Of a stretch of DNA of 64,000 nucleotides, positions 44,211 through 51,865 are shown one piece after another (the first letter of the stretch is position 1; every line of letters begins with the position of its first letter). The notes below the pieces were generated by a model. That model had not been told where the DNA came from and did not search any database. It saw nothing but the letters and a program-made list of their open reading frames with translations. This DNA is from PALSA-1003 sp963791945 (GTDB taxonomy: Bacteria > Pseudomonadota > Gammaproteobacteria > Burkholderiales > Casimicrobiaceae), in the NCBI GenBank assembly GCA_963791945.1, contig CAWBUD010000003.1:186001-250000 (forward strand), read 5' to 3'. Position numbers and translations under genes: made by a program.

Positions 44211-45139
44211 TTGTCGGCTCCGCGCCTGAACCGGTCCGCGATCGACAACAGGCCCCCCGGAAGGAACACCATCAGCACGATGACCGCGAAGCCGAAGATC
44301 GCGAGATACCAGTCCTGGAGAAAGCGCAGCCACTCGGGCAGCAGGATCACGATGACCGAGCCCAGAATCGGACCGAAGAAGCGGCCCGAGCCGCCGACGA
44401 TCACCGCGAGCAGCATCATCAGCGACACCGACAGGTGGAACTGTCCGGGCTCGATGAAGTTGACGAGCGAGGCGAGATATACGCCGCCGACGCCCGCGCA
44501 GGCGGCGCCGATCGCGAAGGCGAGCAACGTATATGCGGTGATGTTGATGCCGGTGCTCTCGGCGCGGATGGGGTTGTCGCGCAGAGCTGCGAAGGCGCGG
44601 CCCCACGGCGAGCGCAGCAGCCACCAGAGCACCAGCGCTAGGACGATCACCGACGCGTAGGAAAAATAGAAGAACGGCAACGAGCCGTCGAGCGAATAGC
44701 CGAACAGCGACGGCCGCGGGATGTTGGAGATTCCGAACGTGCCCCCGGTCAGTGCCTCCTCGTTACGCATGATGAGAAAGACGAGGACGTTGAAGCCAAG
44801 CGTCGCGAAGGCGAGGTAGTGGTGCTGCACGCGCAGCGCCGGAAAGCCCAGCGCAAGTCCGATCGCGAAACAGGCCACCGCCGCGATCGGCAGGACGACG
44901 AAGAACGGCCACCCGAGCTTGAGCAGGATTGCGGCGTGATAGGCACCGATACCGTAGAAGGCGGCCTGGCCGATCGACATCTGACCCGCGTAGCCGACGA
45001 TCAGGTTCAGTCCGAACACCGCCATCAGGTAGACGCACAGGAGCGTCATCAGGTACACGCCGTAGCTCTTGAGGAACTGCGGCAGGACGGCGTAGAGGAC
45101 GAGGCCGACCGCCAGCGCGATTTTCTGCGGGTTGCTCAT
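44207..45139 (-). CDS. livM: branched-chain-type ABC transporter permease (LivM-like), copy 1
   Basis: A 310-residue inner-membrane permease with eight to ten hydrophobic segments. The motif GYAGQMSIGQAAFYGIGAY and the EAA-like coupling region (RALRDNPIRAESTGINI in slightly altered form: FAALRDNPIRAESTG) are characteristic. It overlaps livH and livG by 4 bases on either side. It forms the membrane channel with LivH. Confidence 0.93.
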   Translation of the reverse strand: MSNPQKIALAVGLVLYAVLPQFLKSYGVYLMTLLCVYLMAVFGLNLIVGYAGQMSIGQAAFYGIGAYHAAILLKLGWPFFVVLPIAAVACFAIGLALGFPALRVQHHYLAFATLGFNVLVFLIMRNEEALTGGTFGISNIPRPSLFGYSLDGSLPFFYFSYASVIVLALVLWWLLRSPWGRAFAALRDNPIRAESTGINITAYTLLAFAIGAACAGVGGVYLASLVNFIEPGQFHLSVSLMMLLAVIVGGSGRFFGPILGSVIVILLPEWLRFLQDWYLAIFGFAVIVLMVFLPGGLLSIADRFRRGADK

Positions 45140-46017
45140 ACTTTCCGCTCCTCGACCTTGCCCAGCAGGCCTTCGGGCCGGAAGATGATCACGACGAGGA
45201 ACAGCAGCAACGCCACGCCCTCCTTGTATGCGGGCGAAACGTATGCTCCGGTCAGGTTCTCCAGCACGCCGACCAGCACGCCGCCGAGCAGCGCGCCGCG
45301 GGTCTGGTTGAAGCCGCCGATGATCGCGGCGTAGAACGCCTTGAGCCCGATCGACTCGCCCATGTCGAACTTGGCGAGGTACGTCGGCGTTACCAGCAGC
45401 GCGGCGACCACCGCCAGCACGGCGTTGATGAGGAACGTGTACAGCACCATGCGCCGCACGTTGATGCCGAGCACACGCGCCGCATCGGTGTTCTGCGCCA
45501 CGGCCTGCATGGCGCGGCCCGTCACGGTGCGATTGAGGAAGAGCTGCAGTCCGATGACGATGAGCCCGGCGAGGAGCAGCGTCCCGACGTCCGCGTACGA
45601 GACCTTGAAGCTCCCAAGCGCGAGCAGCCCTTCGGGAAACGGACTATTGAAGGGCATCGCCTGGGCGGTAACGCCCGCCTTCACGAGCTGCTTCACCCCG
45701 ATCGAGAGTCCGAGCGTCGCTATCACCAGCGGGATGACGCCGTGCCGGATGAGCGGGTCGACGATCAGACGCTTGAACGTGTAGCCGAGCAGCAGCATCG
45801 AAACGATGCAGGTGAGCAGGAACGCGAGCCAGAGCGGCGCCCCGACGGTGGGTCCCAGGAAGAACAGCATCACGAACGCGGGGATCATCACGAACTCGCC
45901 CTGCGCGAAATTGATCGTGTTCGACGCCTGCCAGAGCAGCGTGAAGCCGAGCGCCGCCAGCGCGTAGATGGCGCCGGTCGCGGTCCCGGAAATGATGAGC
46001 TGCAGGAAATCGGCCAT
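45136..46017 (-). CDS. livH: branched-chain-type ABC transporter permease (LivH-like), copy 1
   Basis: A 293-residue inner-membrane permease. Diagnostic segments are SGTATGAIYALAALGFTLLWQAS, NFAQGEFVMIPAF, MQAVAQNTDAARVLGINVRR (the ATPase-coupling helix) and IGGFNQTRGALLGGVLVGVLE. About eight transmembrane helices. It follows the binding-protein gene by 78 bases and overlaps livM by 4. Confidence 0.93.
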   Translation of the reverse strand: MADFLQLIISGTATGAIYALAALGFTLLWQASNTINFAQGEFVMIPAFVMLFFLGPTVGAPLWLAFLLTCIVSMLLLGYTFKRLIVDPLIRHGVIPLVIATLGLSIGVKQLVKAGVTAQAMPFNSPFPEGLLALGSFKVSYADVGTLLLAGLIVIGLQLFLNRTVTGRAMQAVAQNTDAARVLGINVRRMVLYTFLINAVLAVVAALLVTPTYLAKFDMGESIGLKAFYAAIIGGFNQTRGALLGGVLVGVLENLTGAYVSPAYKEGVALLLFLVVIIFRPEGLLGKVEERKV

Positions 46018-46095
46018 CGCTTTGCCTCGCGGTCGATTGATCGGCCTCGGCCCGCGCCCGTGGCTTGAGTCGCCGCCGGGGCGCGCGGGCCGGCG

Positions 46096-47244
46096 CTATT
46101 TGATCGGCGATACGGGGGGCAGCGTCGCGGTCACGACCTGCCTGCCCTTCTCGACCTTGACCAGGAAGCTCTCGCGGTCGAGATCGCCGTTGTCGTCGAA
46201 GTGCACGTCGAGCAGCACCCCGGGATAGTCCTTCACGTGGATCGTCGCGCCATGCAGCGCCTTGGCGAACGCCTTGCCATCGAACTTGCCGATCTTCTCG
46301 GTGATCGCCTTCACCACGTACATCCCGCTGTAGCCCTTCATGCCGTTGTGGTCGCTCTTGTAGTGGTATTCCTTCTGGAACTTCTCGTCGAAGGCCTTGA
46401 TCGCCGGCTGCGGCGCGTCCACGGTCAGGCCGACGTGGGCGATCGCGCCGTTCGCAGCGTCGCCGGCGAGCTCGATCACCTTCTGGCCGGTGAGCGTCGT
46501 CTCGCCGATCAGCGGCTTGTCGTAGCCCTGCTTCCTGAACTCGCGCAGCGCGCGCGCCGATTCTTCCTCGTTGGTGTAGATGAAGGCGGCGTCCGCGTTC
46601 GACTGCTTCACCTTGAGCACGGCGCTGGAGAAGTCGACCTGGCCGGGATCGGTCGAGACATCCGCCGCGATCTTGACGCCTTGCGCTTCCAGCGCCTTGG
46701 TCATCGCGTCGCGGCCGCCCTTGCCGAAATCGTTGTTCACCCAGACGATGGCCACCGACTTCGCCGTGACCGTGTCCTTGATATAGCGGGCGAGCTTGGG
46801 CATTGCGGTCGCCTGCGTGAACGAGGTGCGGAAGATGTACGGATTCCCCTGCTGGGTGATGTTGGCTGCCTCGCCGCCGGTGAAGTTCGGGATCTCGGCG
46901 CGCTTGGTCTCGGCCATGCTGACGATGATCGAACCGGAGAACACGGGGCCCATCACCACGTACGCGCCCTGATCCACCGCCTTCTGGGCGAGTGCCTTGG
47001 CGGTCTGCGGCGCGGTCTGCGTGTCCCACGACTGATAGTCGATCTTGCGTCCGAGAATGCCGCCGGCGGCGTTGATCTCTTTCACCGCGAGCTTGACGCC
47101 GTTGTCGAAGTTCGTGCCCGCCGTGGCCCCCGTCCCGGAGAGCTCCACCAGACCGATGATCGGCACCGGTCCCTGCTGCGCGAACCCGACCCCGCACGCC
47201 GCCAGCGCAAGCGCCGCGGCCGAATTACGGAACAAACGCTTCAT
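46096..47244 (-). CDS. ABC transporter substrate-binding protein (LivK-like), copy 1
   Basis: A 382-residue periplasmic binding protein of the leucine/amide type (type I fold). The signal peptide MKRLFRNSAAALALAACGVGFA is followed by QQGPVPIIGLVELSGTGATAG. Typical core segments are EINAAGGILGRKIDYQSWD, AETKRAEIPNFTGGEAANIT and AIVWVNNDFGKGGRDAMT. A strong AAGGAGGAG precedes the ATG. The ligand is unknown; the genomic context points to quinate, shikimate or a related acid. Hairpins lie in its 135-base leader. Confidence 0.92.
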   Translation of the reverse strand: MKRLFRNSAAALALAACGVGFAQQGPVPIIGLVELSGTGATAGTNFDNGVKLAVKEINAAGGILGRKIDYQSWDTQTAPQTAKALAQKAVDQGAYVVMGPVFSGSIIVSMAETKRAEIPNFTGGEAANITQQGNPYIFRTSFTQATAMPKLARYIKDTVTAKSVAIVWVNNDFGKGGRDAMTKALEAQGVKIAADVSTDPGQVDFSSAVLKVKQSNADAAFIYTNEEESARALREFRKQGYDKPLIGETTLTGQKVIELAGDAANGAIAHVGLTVDAPQPAIKAFDEKFQKEYHYKSDHNGMKGYSGMYVVKAITEKIGKFDGKAFAKALHGATIHVKDYPGVLLDVHFDDNGDLDRESFLVKVEKGRQVVTATLPPVSPIK

Positions 47245-47280
47245 AGTGTCTCCTCCTTGAAGTTGGACCACGATCAGGCT

Positions 47281-47337
47281 CCGCCGCCGAGCCGGCGGCC
47301 CTTCCACTGCACCGCAGCGCGCCGTGTCGAAACACGG
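47281..47337 (-). promoter_or_regulatory. two hairpins in the leader of the binding-protein gene (copy 1)
   Basis: CCGCC...GGCGG arms at 47281-47298 and a perfect CCGTGT-CGAA-ACACGG stem at 47322-47337 lie between the TIM-barrel gene and the binding-protein gene. There is no T-run, so simple termination is not indicated. RNA processing or 5' stabilisation of the abundant binding-protein message is a possible role. Confidence 0.4.
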
Positions 47338-47379
47338 TCGTTGCTGCGCTCGGTATCGGATTTCTTGGGCACCGTGGCG

Positions 47380-48222
47380 CTATCGGCCCACGGACGTCGC
47401 GGTCTGGGCGGCGAGCCAAGTCGCCGCCTTCCTGCCCCGCGCGGCGACGGCCGCAGCGGGCAGGTGCAGGTAGTCGTCGTTCACGACGTCGAACGAATAG
47501 TCGCCGCGATAGCTGGCGCGCTCGACGCGAGCGACCAGATCGACGATCGCCACGTTGTGATTGCCTTCGGACGGGAAAACGCGCCTGTGGCGCGACGTCT
47601 CGATCAGATCGTCGAGATCCCAGAGGTAGTCGGCGAGCTGCACGAGGAAGATCCGGTCGCCGGGAATGGCCTCGAAGGGCTGACGCGACGTTCCGCGGGC
47701 GAGCAGGTGGAACGAATCGATGGCGAGCCCGACGTTGGGATGGCCGGCGCGCTGCACGACGTTCCACGCGGCGGTGTATTCGCTGATCCAGCGTCCCCAC
47801 GCCTGAGCGCCGTAGGCGATGCGGATGCCCGGCGGCTGCGCCAGCATGCCCAGCATGGCGAGGTCCGCGGCGATCTTGTCCGGATCGCCGCTGGCATGGG
47901 GCGACGTGGTGGAAGCGACGATCAGCAGCGAGGCATCGACCGAGGCCATCATCTCGAACATCGATCGGGCGATGTCGATCTTGTAGTCGAGCATCTGGCC
48001 CGACAGGCCTTCGAAGTCGTGCAGCATCTGGAAGCCGATCACCTCGAGCCCGCTGTCGGTCACGAGATCGAAGGCGACCTCGGCGCCGTCGGGATGTCCG
48101 ACAAGGTCCGCGCCCGAGAGCACGATCGCGCGGAAGCCCGCGTTCTTCACCGCGCGCAGCTTCTCCTCCAGCGTGCCGGCCAGCGCATTGGTATTCATGG
48201 CGAAGCGGGAAAGCTCGAGCAT
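47380..48222 (-). CDS. QuiC-like TIM-barrel protein with altered metal site
   Basis: A 280-residue sugar-isomerase-like TIM barrel related to the N-terminal half of QuiC: IAYGAQAWGRWI aligns with IGYEALAWGKYV, LAIDSFHLLARG with LVLDSFHILSLG, and FLVQLADYLWD with FLQLADAPRLT. The Asp and Gln ligands remain, but the first Glu is Gly and the last Glu is Asp (YSFDVVNDD). Metal binding may therefore be weak or different. It is the second gene of the aroE-like/TIM/liv operon, 14 bases after the AroE-like gene. A dehydratase of a related cyclitol or a non-metal role are both possible. Confidence 0.78.
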   Translation of the reverse strand: MLELSRFAMNTNALAGTLEEKLRAVKNAGFRAIVLSGADLVGHPDGAEVAFDLVTDSGLEVIGFQMLHDFEGLSGQMLDYKIDIARSMFEMMASVDASLLIVASTTSPHASGDPDKIAADLAMLGMLAQPPGIRIAYGAQAWGRWISEYTAAWNVVQRAGHPNVGLAIDSFHLLARGTSRQPFEAIPGDRIFLVQLADYLWDLDDLIETSRHRRVFPSEGNHNVAIVDLVARVERASYRGDYSFDVVNDDYLHLPAAAVAARGRKAATWLAAQTATSVGR

Positions 48223-48236
48223 GGATCGATCGGCCG

Positions 48237-49067
48237 CTAGGCGAGCATCGCCACGCTACGCAGCTCATCGGATGTCACGGTGCCAAAGCCGAAAAACTCC
48301 AGGTAGAGGGGAATCTGCTCGAAGAGCATTTCCGTGCCGACCTGGGTGCGGCAGCCGCGCTCCCGCGCGGCGCGGAGCAGCGGCGTGATCTCCTGCTTCA
48401 TCACGACTTCGCCCACGAAGGTTTTGGGGTCGAGCCGCGCGACGTCGAGCGGCATCGGGTCGTCGGGACGCATTCCCAGCGGGGTCGCATTCACGACCAG
48501 GTCACGCCCTGCCGGGTCGCTCGAGCCGGTCGCGACGTCGAGCCGCGGATAGTGCCGGCGCAGCCGGTCCGCCAGCGCGGAGACGGCGGCAGCGTTGCGA
48601 TCGTAGAGCGCGAGCGACGCGACGCCGGTTTCGGCGAGCGCGGCCGCGATCGCGGAGCCGACGCCGCCCGCGCCGACGACCAGCGCGCGGCCGCCCCGGG
48701 GATCGAAGGCGTTGCGCGCGAGCCCGCGCACGAAGCCCGCCCCGTCGAAGAGATCCCCGTAGAGCGTCCCGTCGGGACGGCGCAGCACGGCGTTGCACGA
48801 TTCGGCGACCGTCACCGCGATGCTGCAGTCGTCCAGCAGGCCCACCGTGGTGACCTTGTGAGGCATGGTAACCAGCGCGCCGCGGATGTTGGTCAGGCGG
48901 AACAACGCCCTGAACACCTGAAGGTAGTCTGCGGAGCCGACCCCCATCGGCACGACCGCCGCGTCGATGCCGGCGCTTTCGAAGTAGGGGTTGTAGATCA
49001 TCGGCGCCTTCACCGGCGCAATCGGATCGCCGAGGTGCGCAATGATCGTCGTGGTCCCGCGAATCAC
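48237..49067 (-). CDS. shikimate dehydrogenase-like protein (AroE family paralogue)
   Basis: A 276-residue AroE-family dehydrogenase. The catalytic lysine is in TMPHK and the partner aspartate in LFDGAGFVRG; the nucleotide loop is GAGGVGSA, followed by LYDRN, which places an acidic residue typical of NAD use. The N-terminal loop reads PVKAPMIYN, so the two serines that hold the shikimate carboxylate in true AroE (SxS) are Val and Ala. A different ring acid, such as quinate or a relative, is likely. GTG start at 49067 with GGAGGAG six bases upstream. First gene of the operon driven by the promoter at 49178-49207. Confidence 0.85.
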   Translation of the reverse strand: MIRGTTTIIAHLGDPIAPVKAPMIYNPYFESAGIDAAVVPMGVGSADYLQVFRALFRLTNIRGALVTMPHKVTTVGLLDDCSIAVTVAESCNAVLRRPDGTLYGDLFDGAGFVRGLARNAFDPRGGRALVVGAGGVGSAIAAALAETGVASLALYDRNAAAVSALADRLRRHYPRLDVATGSSDPAGRDLVVNATPLGMRPDDPMPLDVARLDPKTFVGEVVMKQEITPLLRAARERGCRTQVGTEMLFEQIPLYLEFFGFGTVTSDELRSVAMLA

Positions 49068-49143
49068 AACCGGCTCCTCCAGTCACTTCGGACATTCCGC
49101 CGGCAACCGGACTGGTGGTCCGGTTGAACCAGGCGCACCTCTT

Positions 49144-49177
49144 GTTCGATTATCGCCCAGTTGTGCGGCTAACGAAC
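49144..49177. promoter_or_regulatory. downstream pair of PcaR-like operator boxes
   Basis: GTTCGATTATCGCCC (49144-49158) matches 13 of 15 positions of the remembered PcaR box, and the reverse complement of 49163-49177 (GTTCGTTAGCCGCAC) matches 12. The two start 19 bases apart. The second touches the -10 hexamer, so the pair would cover about +1 to +28 of the transcript. Confidence 0.65.
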
Positions 49178-49207
49178 AGTTTATGGGCGACCGCGCCGGA
49201 GTGTCAA
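49178..49207 (-). promoter_or_regulatory. sigma-70 type promoter of the AroE-like/TIM/liv operon
   Basis: On the minus strand a perfect TTGACA (49207-49202) and TAAACT (49183-49178) are spaced by 18 bases. Operator-like boxes abut both hexamers on their outer sides. Transcription would begin near 49171, about 105 bases before the GTG of the AroE-like gene. Confidence 0.65.
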
Positions 49208-49241
49208 GGGCGATAATCGAAATATCGTGCGATTATCGCCC
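49208..49241. promoter_or_regulatory. upstream pair of PcaR-like operator boxes
   Basis: GGGCGATAATCGAAA (49208-49222) abuts the -35 hexamer, and GTGCGATTATCGCCC (49227-49241) lies 19 bases away. The latter's reverse complement matches 13 of 15 positions of the PcaR box. The TAA stop of the lipid A acyltransferase gene (49233-49235) is inside this box. Position directly upstream of -35 fits an activator site. Confidence 0.65.
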
Positions 49242-50138
49242 TGATAAATTCTCCGGCGACCCGGAGCCGCTCTCCCGCGCCCTGGCGTACTTCCATTTAT
49301 TGTGCACCCAAAGCCAATCCGCCGGGCTCGCCCGAATCTCCTGCTCGAGCTTGCGCGCGTAGGCCTCCGTGATCCAGGCTTCGTCGTCGCCGGGGGCGCC
49401 GGCTCCGTCGTACGGCGGCTCCGCCAGCACGTGCAGGCGCACTGCGTAGCGTCCGCGCTCGATCCGCCGCATCGCCACGTACACGACCGGCGCTTCGAGA
49501 AAGCGCGCGATCTTCTCCGCGCCGACGAAGAACGCCGTGTCCTGGTTGAGGAAGCGCGTCCAGTGCTTGGCCATGCTCTTGAGCGGCGTCTGGTCCGCGA
49601 CAAGGCCGTAGGCGCGCGGCTCCCCGGCGCGCCGCATCAGCTCGAAGGCGAAGCTCTTGATGGGAATCGGCTTGCCGCCGAAGCGGCTCCTCGCCTCGCG
49701 CATGTAGGCGTCGAGGCTCGCTACCCGGATCGGCTTGTAGACCGCATCGATCGGAATCCCGAAGTGCGCCCCGCCCCCAGGCAGCAGCCATTCCCAGTTG
49801 CAGACGTGCGCGGTGAGCAGGATCACCGATCGGCGCTCGGCGACGAATCGCGCGACCAATTCTGGATTGTCGATCGCCATGCGGCCCTTCAAATCGTCGG
49901 CGCTCGCGCGCCAGCCCCACAGGAGCTCGACGAACACCTCGCTCATGTTGCGATACGACTGCCGGAGGATCGTGGCCCGCTCTTCGTCGCTCTTTTCCGG
50001 AAACGAGCGGGCGATGTTGCGCTCGGCGAGATCGCGCCGCCAGCGCAGAAGGTGAAACGTGACAAAATACATGAACCGCGCGAAGCCGTAGAGCGAGGCG
50101 AGCGGCAGACGGCCCAGCGAGCGGAGGAGAAGAACCAT
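49233..50138 (-). CDS. lysophospholipid/lipid A acyltransferase (LpxL/HtrB family)
   Basis: A 301-residue inner-membrane enzyme adding a secondary acyl chain during lipid A synthesis. The catalytic HX4E motif is His111-Glu116 (TAHVCNWEW). Other family segments are GGGAHFGIPIDAVYKP, YGLVADQTPLKSMAKHWTRFLNQDTAFF and WLWVHNKWKYAR. The ATG at 50138 begins a hydrophobic N-terminus; no strong ribosome-binding site is seen, and the open frame further upstream is arginine-rich. Whether it is LpxL or a paralogue is undecided. It is divergent from the phosphopantetheinyl transferase. Confidence 0.87.
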   Translation of the reverse strand: MVLLLRSLGRLPLASLYGFARFMYFVTFHLLRWRRDLAERNIARSFPEKSDEERATILRQSYRNMSEVFVELLWGWRASADDLKGRMAIDNPELVARFVAERRSVILLTAHVCNWEWLLPGGGAHFGIPIDAVYKPIRVASLDAYMREARSRFGGKPIPIKSFAFELMRRAGEPRAYGLVADQTPLKSMAKHWTRFLNQDTAFFVGAEKIARFLEAPVVYVAMRRIERGRYAVRLHVLAEPPYDGAGAPGDDEAWITEAYARKLEQEIRASPADWLWVHNKWKYARARESGSGSPENLSGR

Positions 50139-50179
50139 GGGCGTGACGCGCGCTCGGTCTCGTCGCGAGCCGGCATGGG

Positions 50180-50965
50180 GTGCTCGGTTCGAGCCGCGAG
50201 CCAACACCCGGGTCGACGGCCGCGGTTCAACCTGAGCGCAAAGTGCGAGCGAGCGTAGACGATTTCCCGAGCCCGGGCAATCTGCCCGAAGCGCTGCCAT
50301 CACCCGCCTCCGGCGTCATGCTGTGGTGGGCGACGCTCGCCGCGAGCGACGATGCGTTCGCACGCCTGTCGTCGTGGCTCGCGCCGCAGGAGCACGCGCG
50401 CGCGGCCCGCTACGGTCGCGAGGATCTGCGGCGCCGCTACGTCATCGGGCGTGCAGGACTGCGCAGCGTGCTCGGACGCACGCTCGGCATCGCTCCCGGC
50501 GATGTGCCGATCGTGCGCGGAGCGCGGGGCCGACCGCGACTCGACGGCATGCCGGATCTCGACTTCAACATCTCCCACACCGAGGGCATGGCGCTCATCG
50601 GCGTCACGCGAACCGGCAGGATCGGGGTGGACATCGAGCGCGTCGAGCGGACGGTGAACGCCGACGGGCTCGCGCGCAAGTTCCTCACCCCGGCCGAGCA
50701 GGCGACGCTCTCGTCCCTGGCCGAGGCCGCCCGCCGCGGGAGGTTCCTCCGCTACTGGACCTGCAAGGAGGCGATGAGCAAAGCCACCGGCGATGGACTG
50801 TCGGCGCCCTTCCGTCGCATCGAAGTGAGGCTCGCGGACACGATCGAGCTGGCCGCAGGGCCCGCCCCCTACGAGCCACCCAGCTGGCGCCTCCACGCCG
50901 TCGACGTGCCGGCCGGATTTCTCGGGACCGTGGCGCTCTGGTCGGACGGCGCCCGGGCCGAGTGA
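50180..50965 (+). CDS. 4'-phosphopantetheinyl transferase (Sfp/AcpT superfamily)
   Basis: Up to 261 residues. It transfers the 4'-phosphopantetheine arm of CoA to carrier proteins. The three family motifs are present: GRPRLDGMPDLDFNISHTEG, IGVDIERVERT with the Mg-binding Asp and Glu, and FLRYWTCKEAMSKATGDGL with the catalytic Glu/Lys. The two-domain length is that of Sfp-type enzymes. The start is uncertain: the ATG at 50180 leaves 41 bases to the divergent gene, while a GTG at 50243 (VRASVDDFP) gives a more usual N-terminus. No polyketide or peptide synthase is in the window. Confidence 0.87.
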   Translation: MLGSSREPTPGSTAAVQPERKVRASVDDFPSPGNLPEALPSPASGVMLWWATLAASDDAFARLSSWLAPQEHARAARYGREDLRRRYVIGRAGLRSVLGRTLGIAPGDVPIVRGARGRPRLDGMPDLDFNISHTEGMALIGVTRTGRIGVDIERVERTVNADGLARKFLTPAEQATLSSLAEAARRGRFLRYWTCKEAMSKATGDGLSAPFRRIEVRLADTIELAAGPAPYEPPSWRLHAVDVPAGFLGTVALWSDGARAE

Positions 50966-51014
50966 AGTGGCGCGGACCGGACGCGATTCTTCCGGGCCCG
51001 GCCCGCGAGGCGAC

Positions 51015-51105
51015 CTACCCCGCGCGCACATCGATCTTGCGCTGGCGGAATTCCGCCCGCTTCGGAATGCGCACCGTGAGCACACCGTCCTTCAGTTCGT
51101 TTCGG
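51015..51105 (-). pseudogene. C-terminal remnant of an Hsp20-family small heat-shock gene
   Basis: The minus strand encodes NELKDGVLTVRIPKRAEFRQRKIDV then a stop at 51015. This is the last beta-strand (GVLTV) and the IPK region of an alpha-crystallin domain. Upstream sequence in the same frame (arginine-rich, no start codon) is not Hsp20-like, so the rest of the gene has been lost. It sits at the seam between the phosphopantetheinyl transferase and the second transporter operon. Confidence 0.7.
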
Positions 51106-51163
51106 CGCGCATTGGGCAGCGGCCGAGCAACCGGGAGCCGGGCGGAGGCTGGCCGCCCGACGG

Positions 51164-51865
51164 TCAGGCGACGGCGACGAGCCGGTCGAGCGTCGCCGGA
51201 TCGGCCAGGAGCGCCTCGCTCGCCGCCCGGTGCACGACGCACCCGCGGTCGAGCACGACCGCGTGCGCGGTGATGCCCAACGCCAGCCGCGCGTGCTGCT
51301 CGACGACGATCACCGCGAATTCGCCTGCGCCGACGATCTGGCCGATCACCTTCACCAGCTCCTGCACGATGATCGGCGCGAGGCCTTCCATCGGCTCGTC
51401 GAGGAGCAGAAGCGCGGGATTGGTTATCAGCGCCCGCGCGATCGCGAGCATCTGCTGCTCGCCGCCGGAGAGCTGCAGTCCGAAATTGCGCTTCCGCTCC
51501 TCGAGCCGTGGGAAAAGACGGTAGACGCGCTCGAGGTTCCACGGTCCGGGACGCTCGACCGCCGTGAGGTGCTCCTCGACGGTCAGCGAAGGAAACATGT
51601 GCCGCTCCTGCGGCACCCAACCCAGTCCGGCATGGGCCCTGCGCCAGGTCGGCAGGCGCGTGATGTCGCGCCCTCGGAGAACGAGCTTGCCGCGCTTCAC
51701 CCGCGTCAGGCCGAGCAGCGTGAGCAGCAGCGTCGTCTTGCCGACACCGTTGCGGCCGAGCACGGCAAGACTGCCGCCCTCGTCGAGCGCGAGCGAGACA
51801 TCGTCGAGCACCACGGCGTCACCATAGCCCGCGGTGAGTCCCTCGGCGCGGATCAGCTCAGCCAT
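51164..51865 (-). CDS. livF: branched-chain-type ABC transporter ATP-binding protein (LivF-like), copy 2
   Basis: A 233-residue ATPase. Walker A is GRNGVGKTT, the signature is LSGGEQQMLAIARAL and Walker B is LLLLDEPMEGLAP. The ATG at 51865 overlaps the livG stop by 8 bases. It is the last recognisable gene of the long pca/transport operon, 59 bases before the Hsp20 remnant. Sequence divergence from copy 1 indicates a separate transporter rather than a recent duplication. Confidence 0.92.
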   Translation of the reverse strand: MAELIRAEGLTAGYGDAVVLDDVSLALDEGGSLAVLGRNGVGKTTLLLTLLGLTRVKRGKLVLRGRDITRLPTWRRAHAGLGWVPQERHMFPSLTVEEHLTAVERPGPWNLERVYRLFPRLEERKRNFGLQLSGGEQQMLAIARALITNPALLLLDEPMEGLAPIIVQELVKVIGQIVGAGEFAVIVVEQHARLALGITAHAVVLDRGCVVHRAASEALLADPATLDRLVAVA

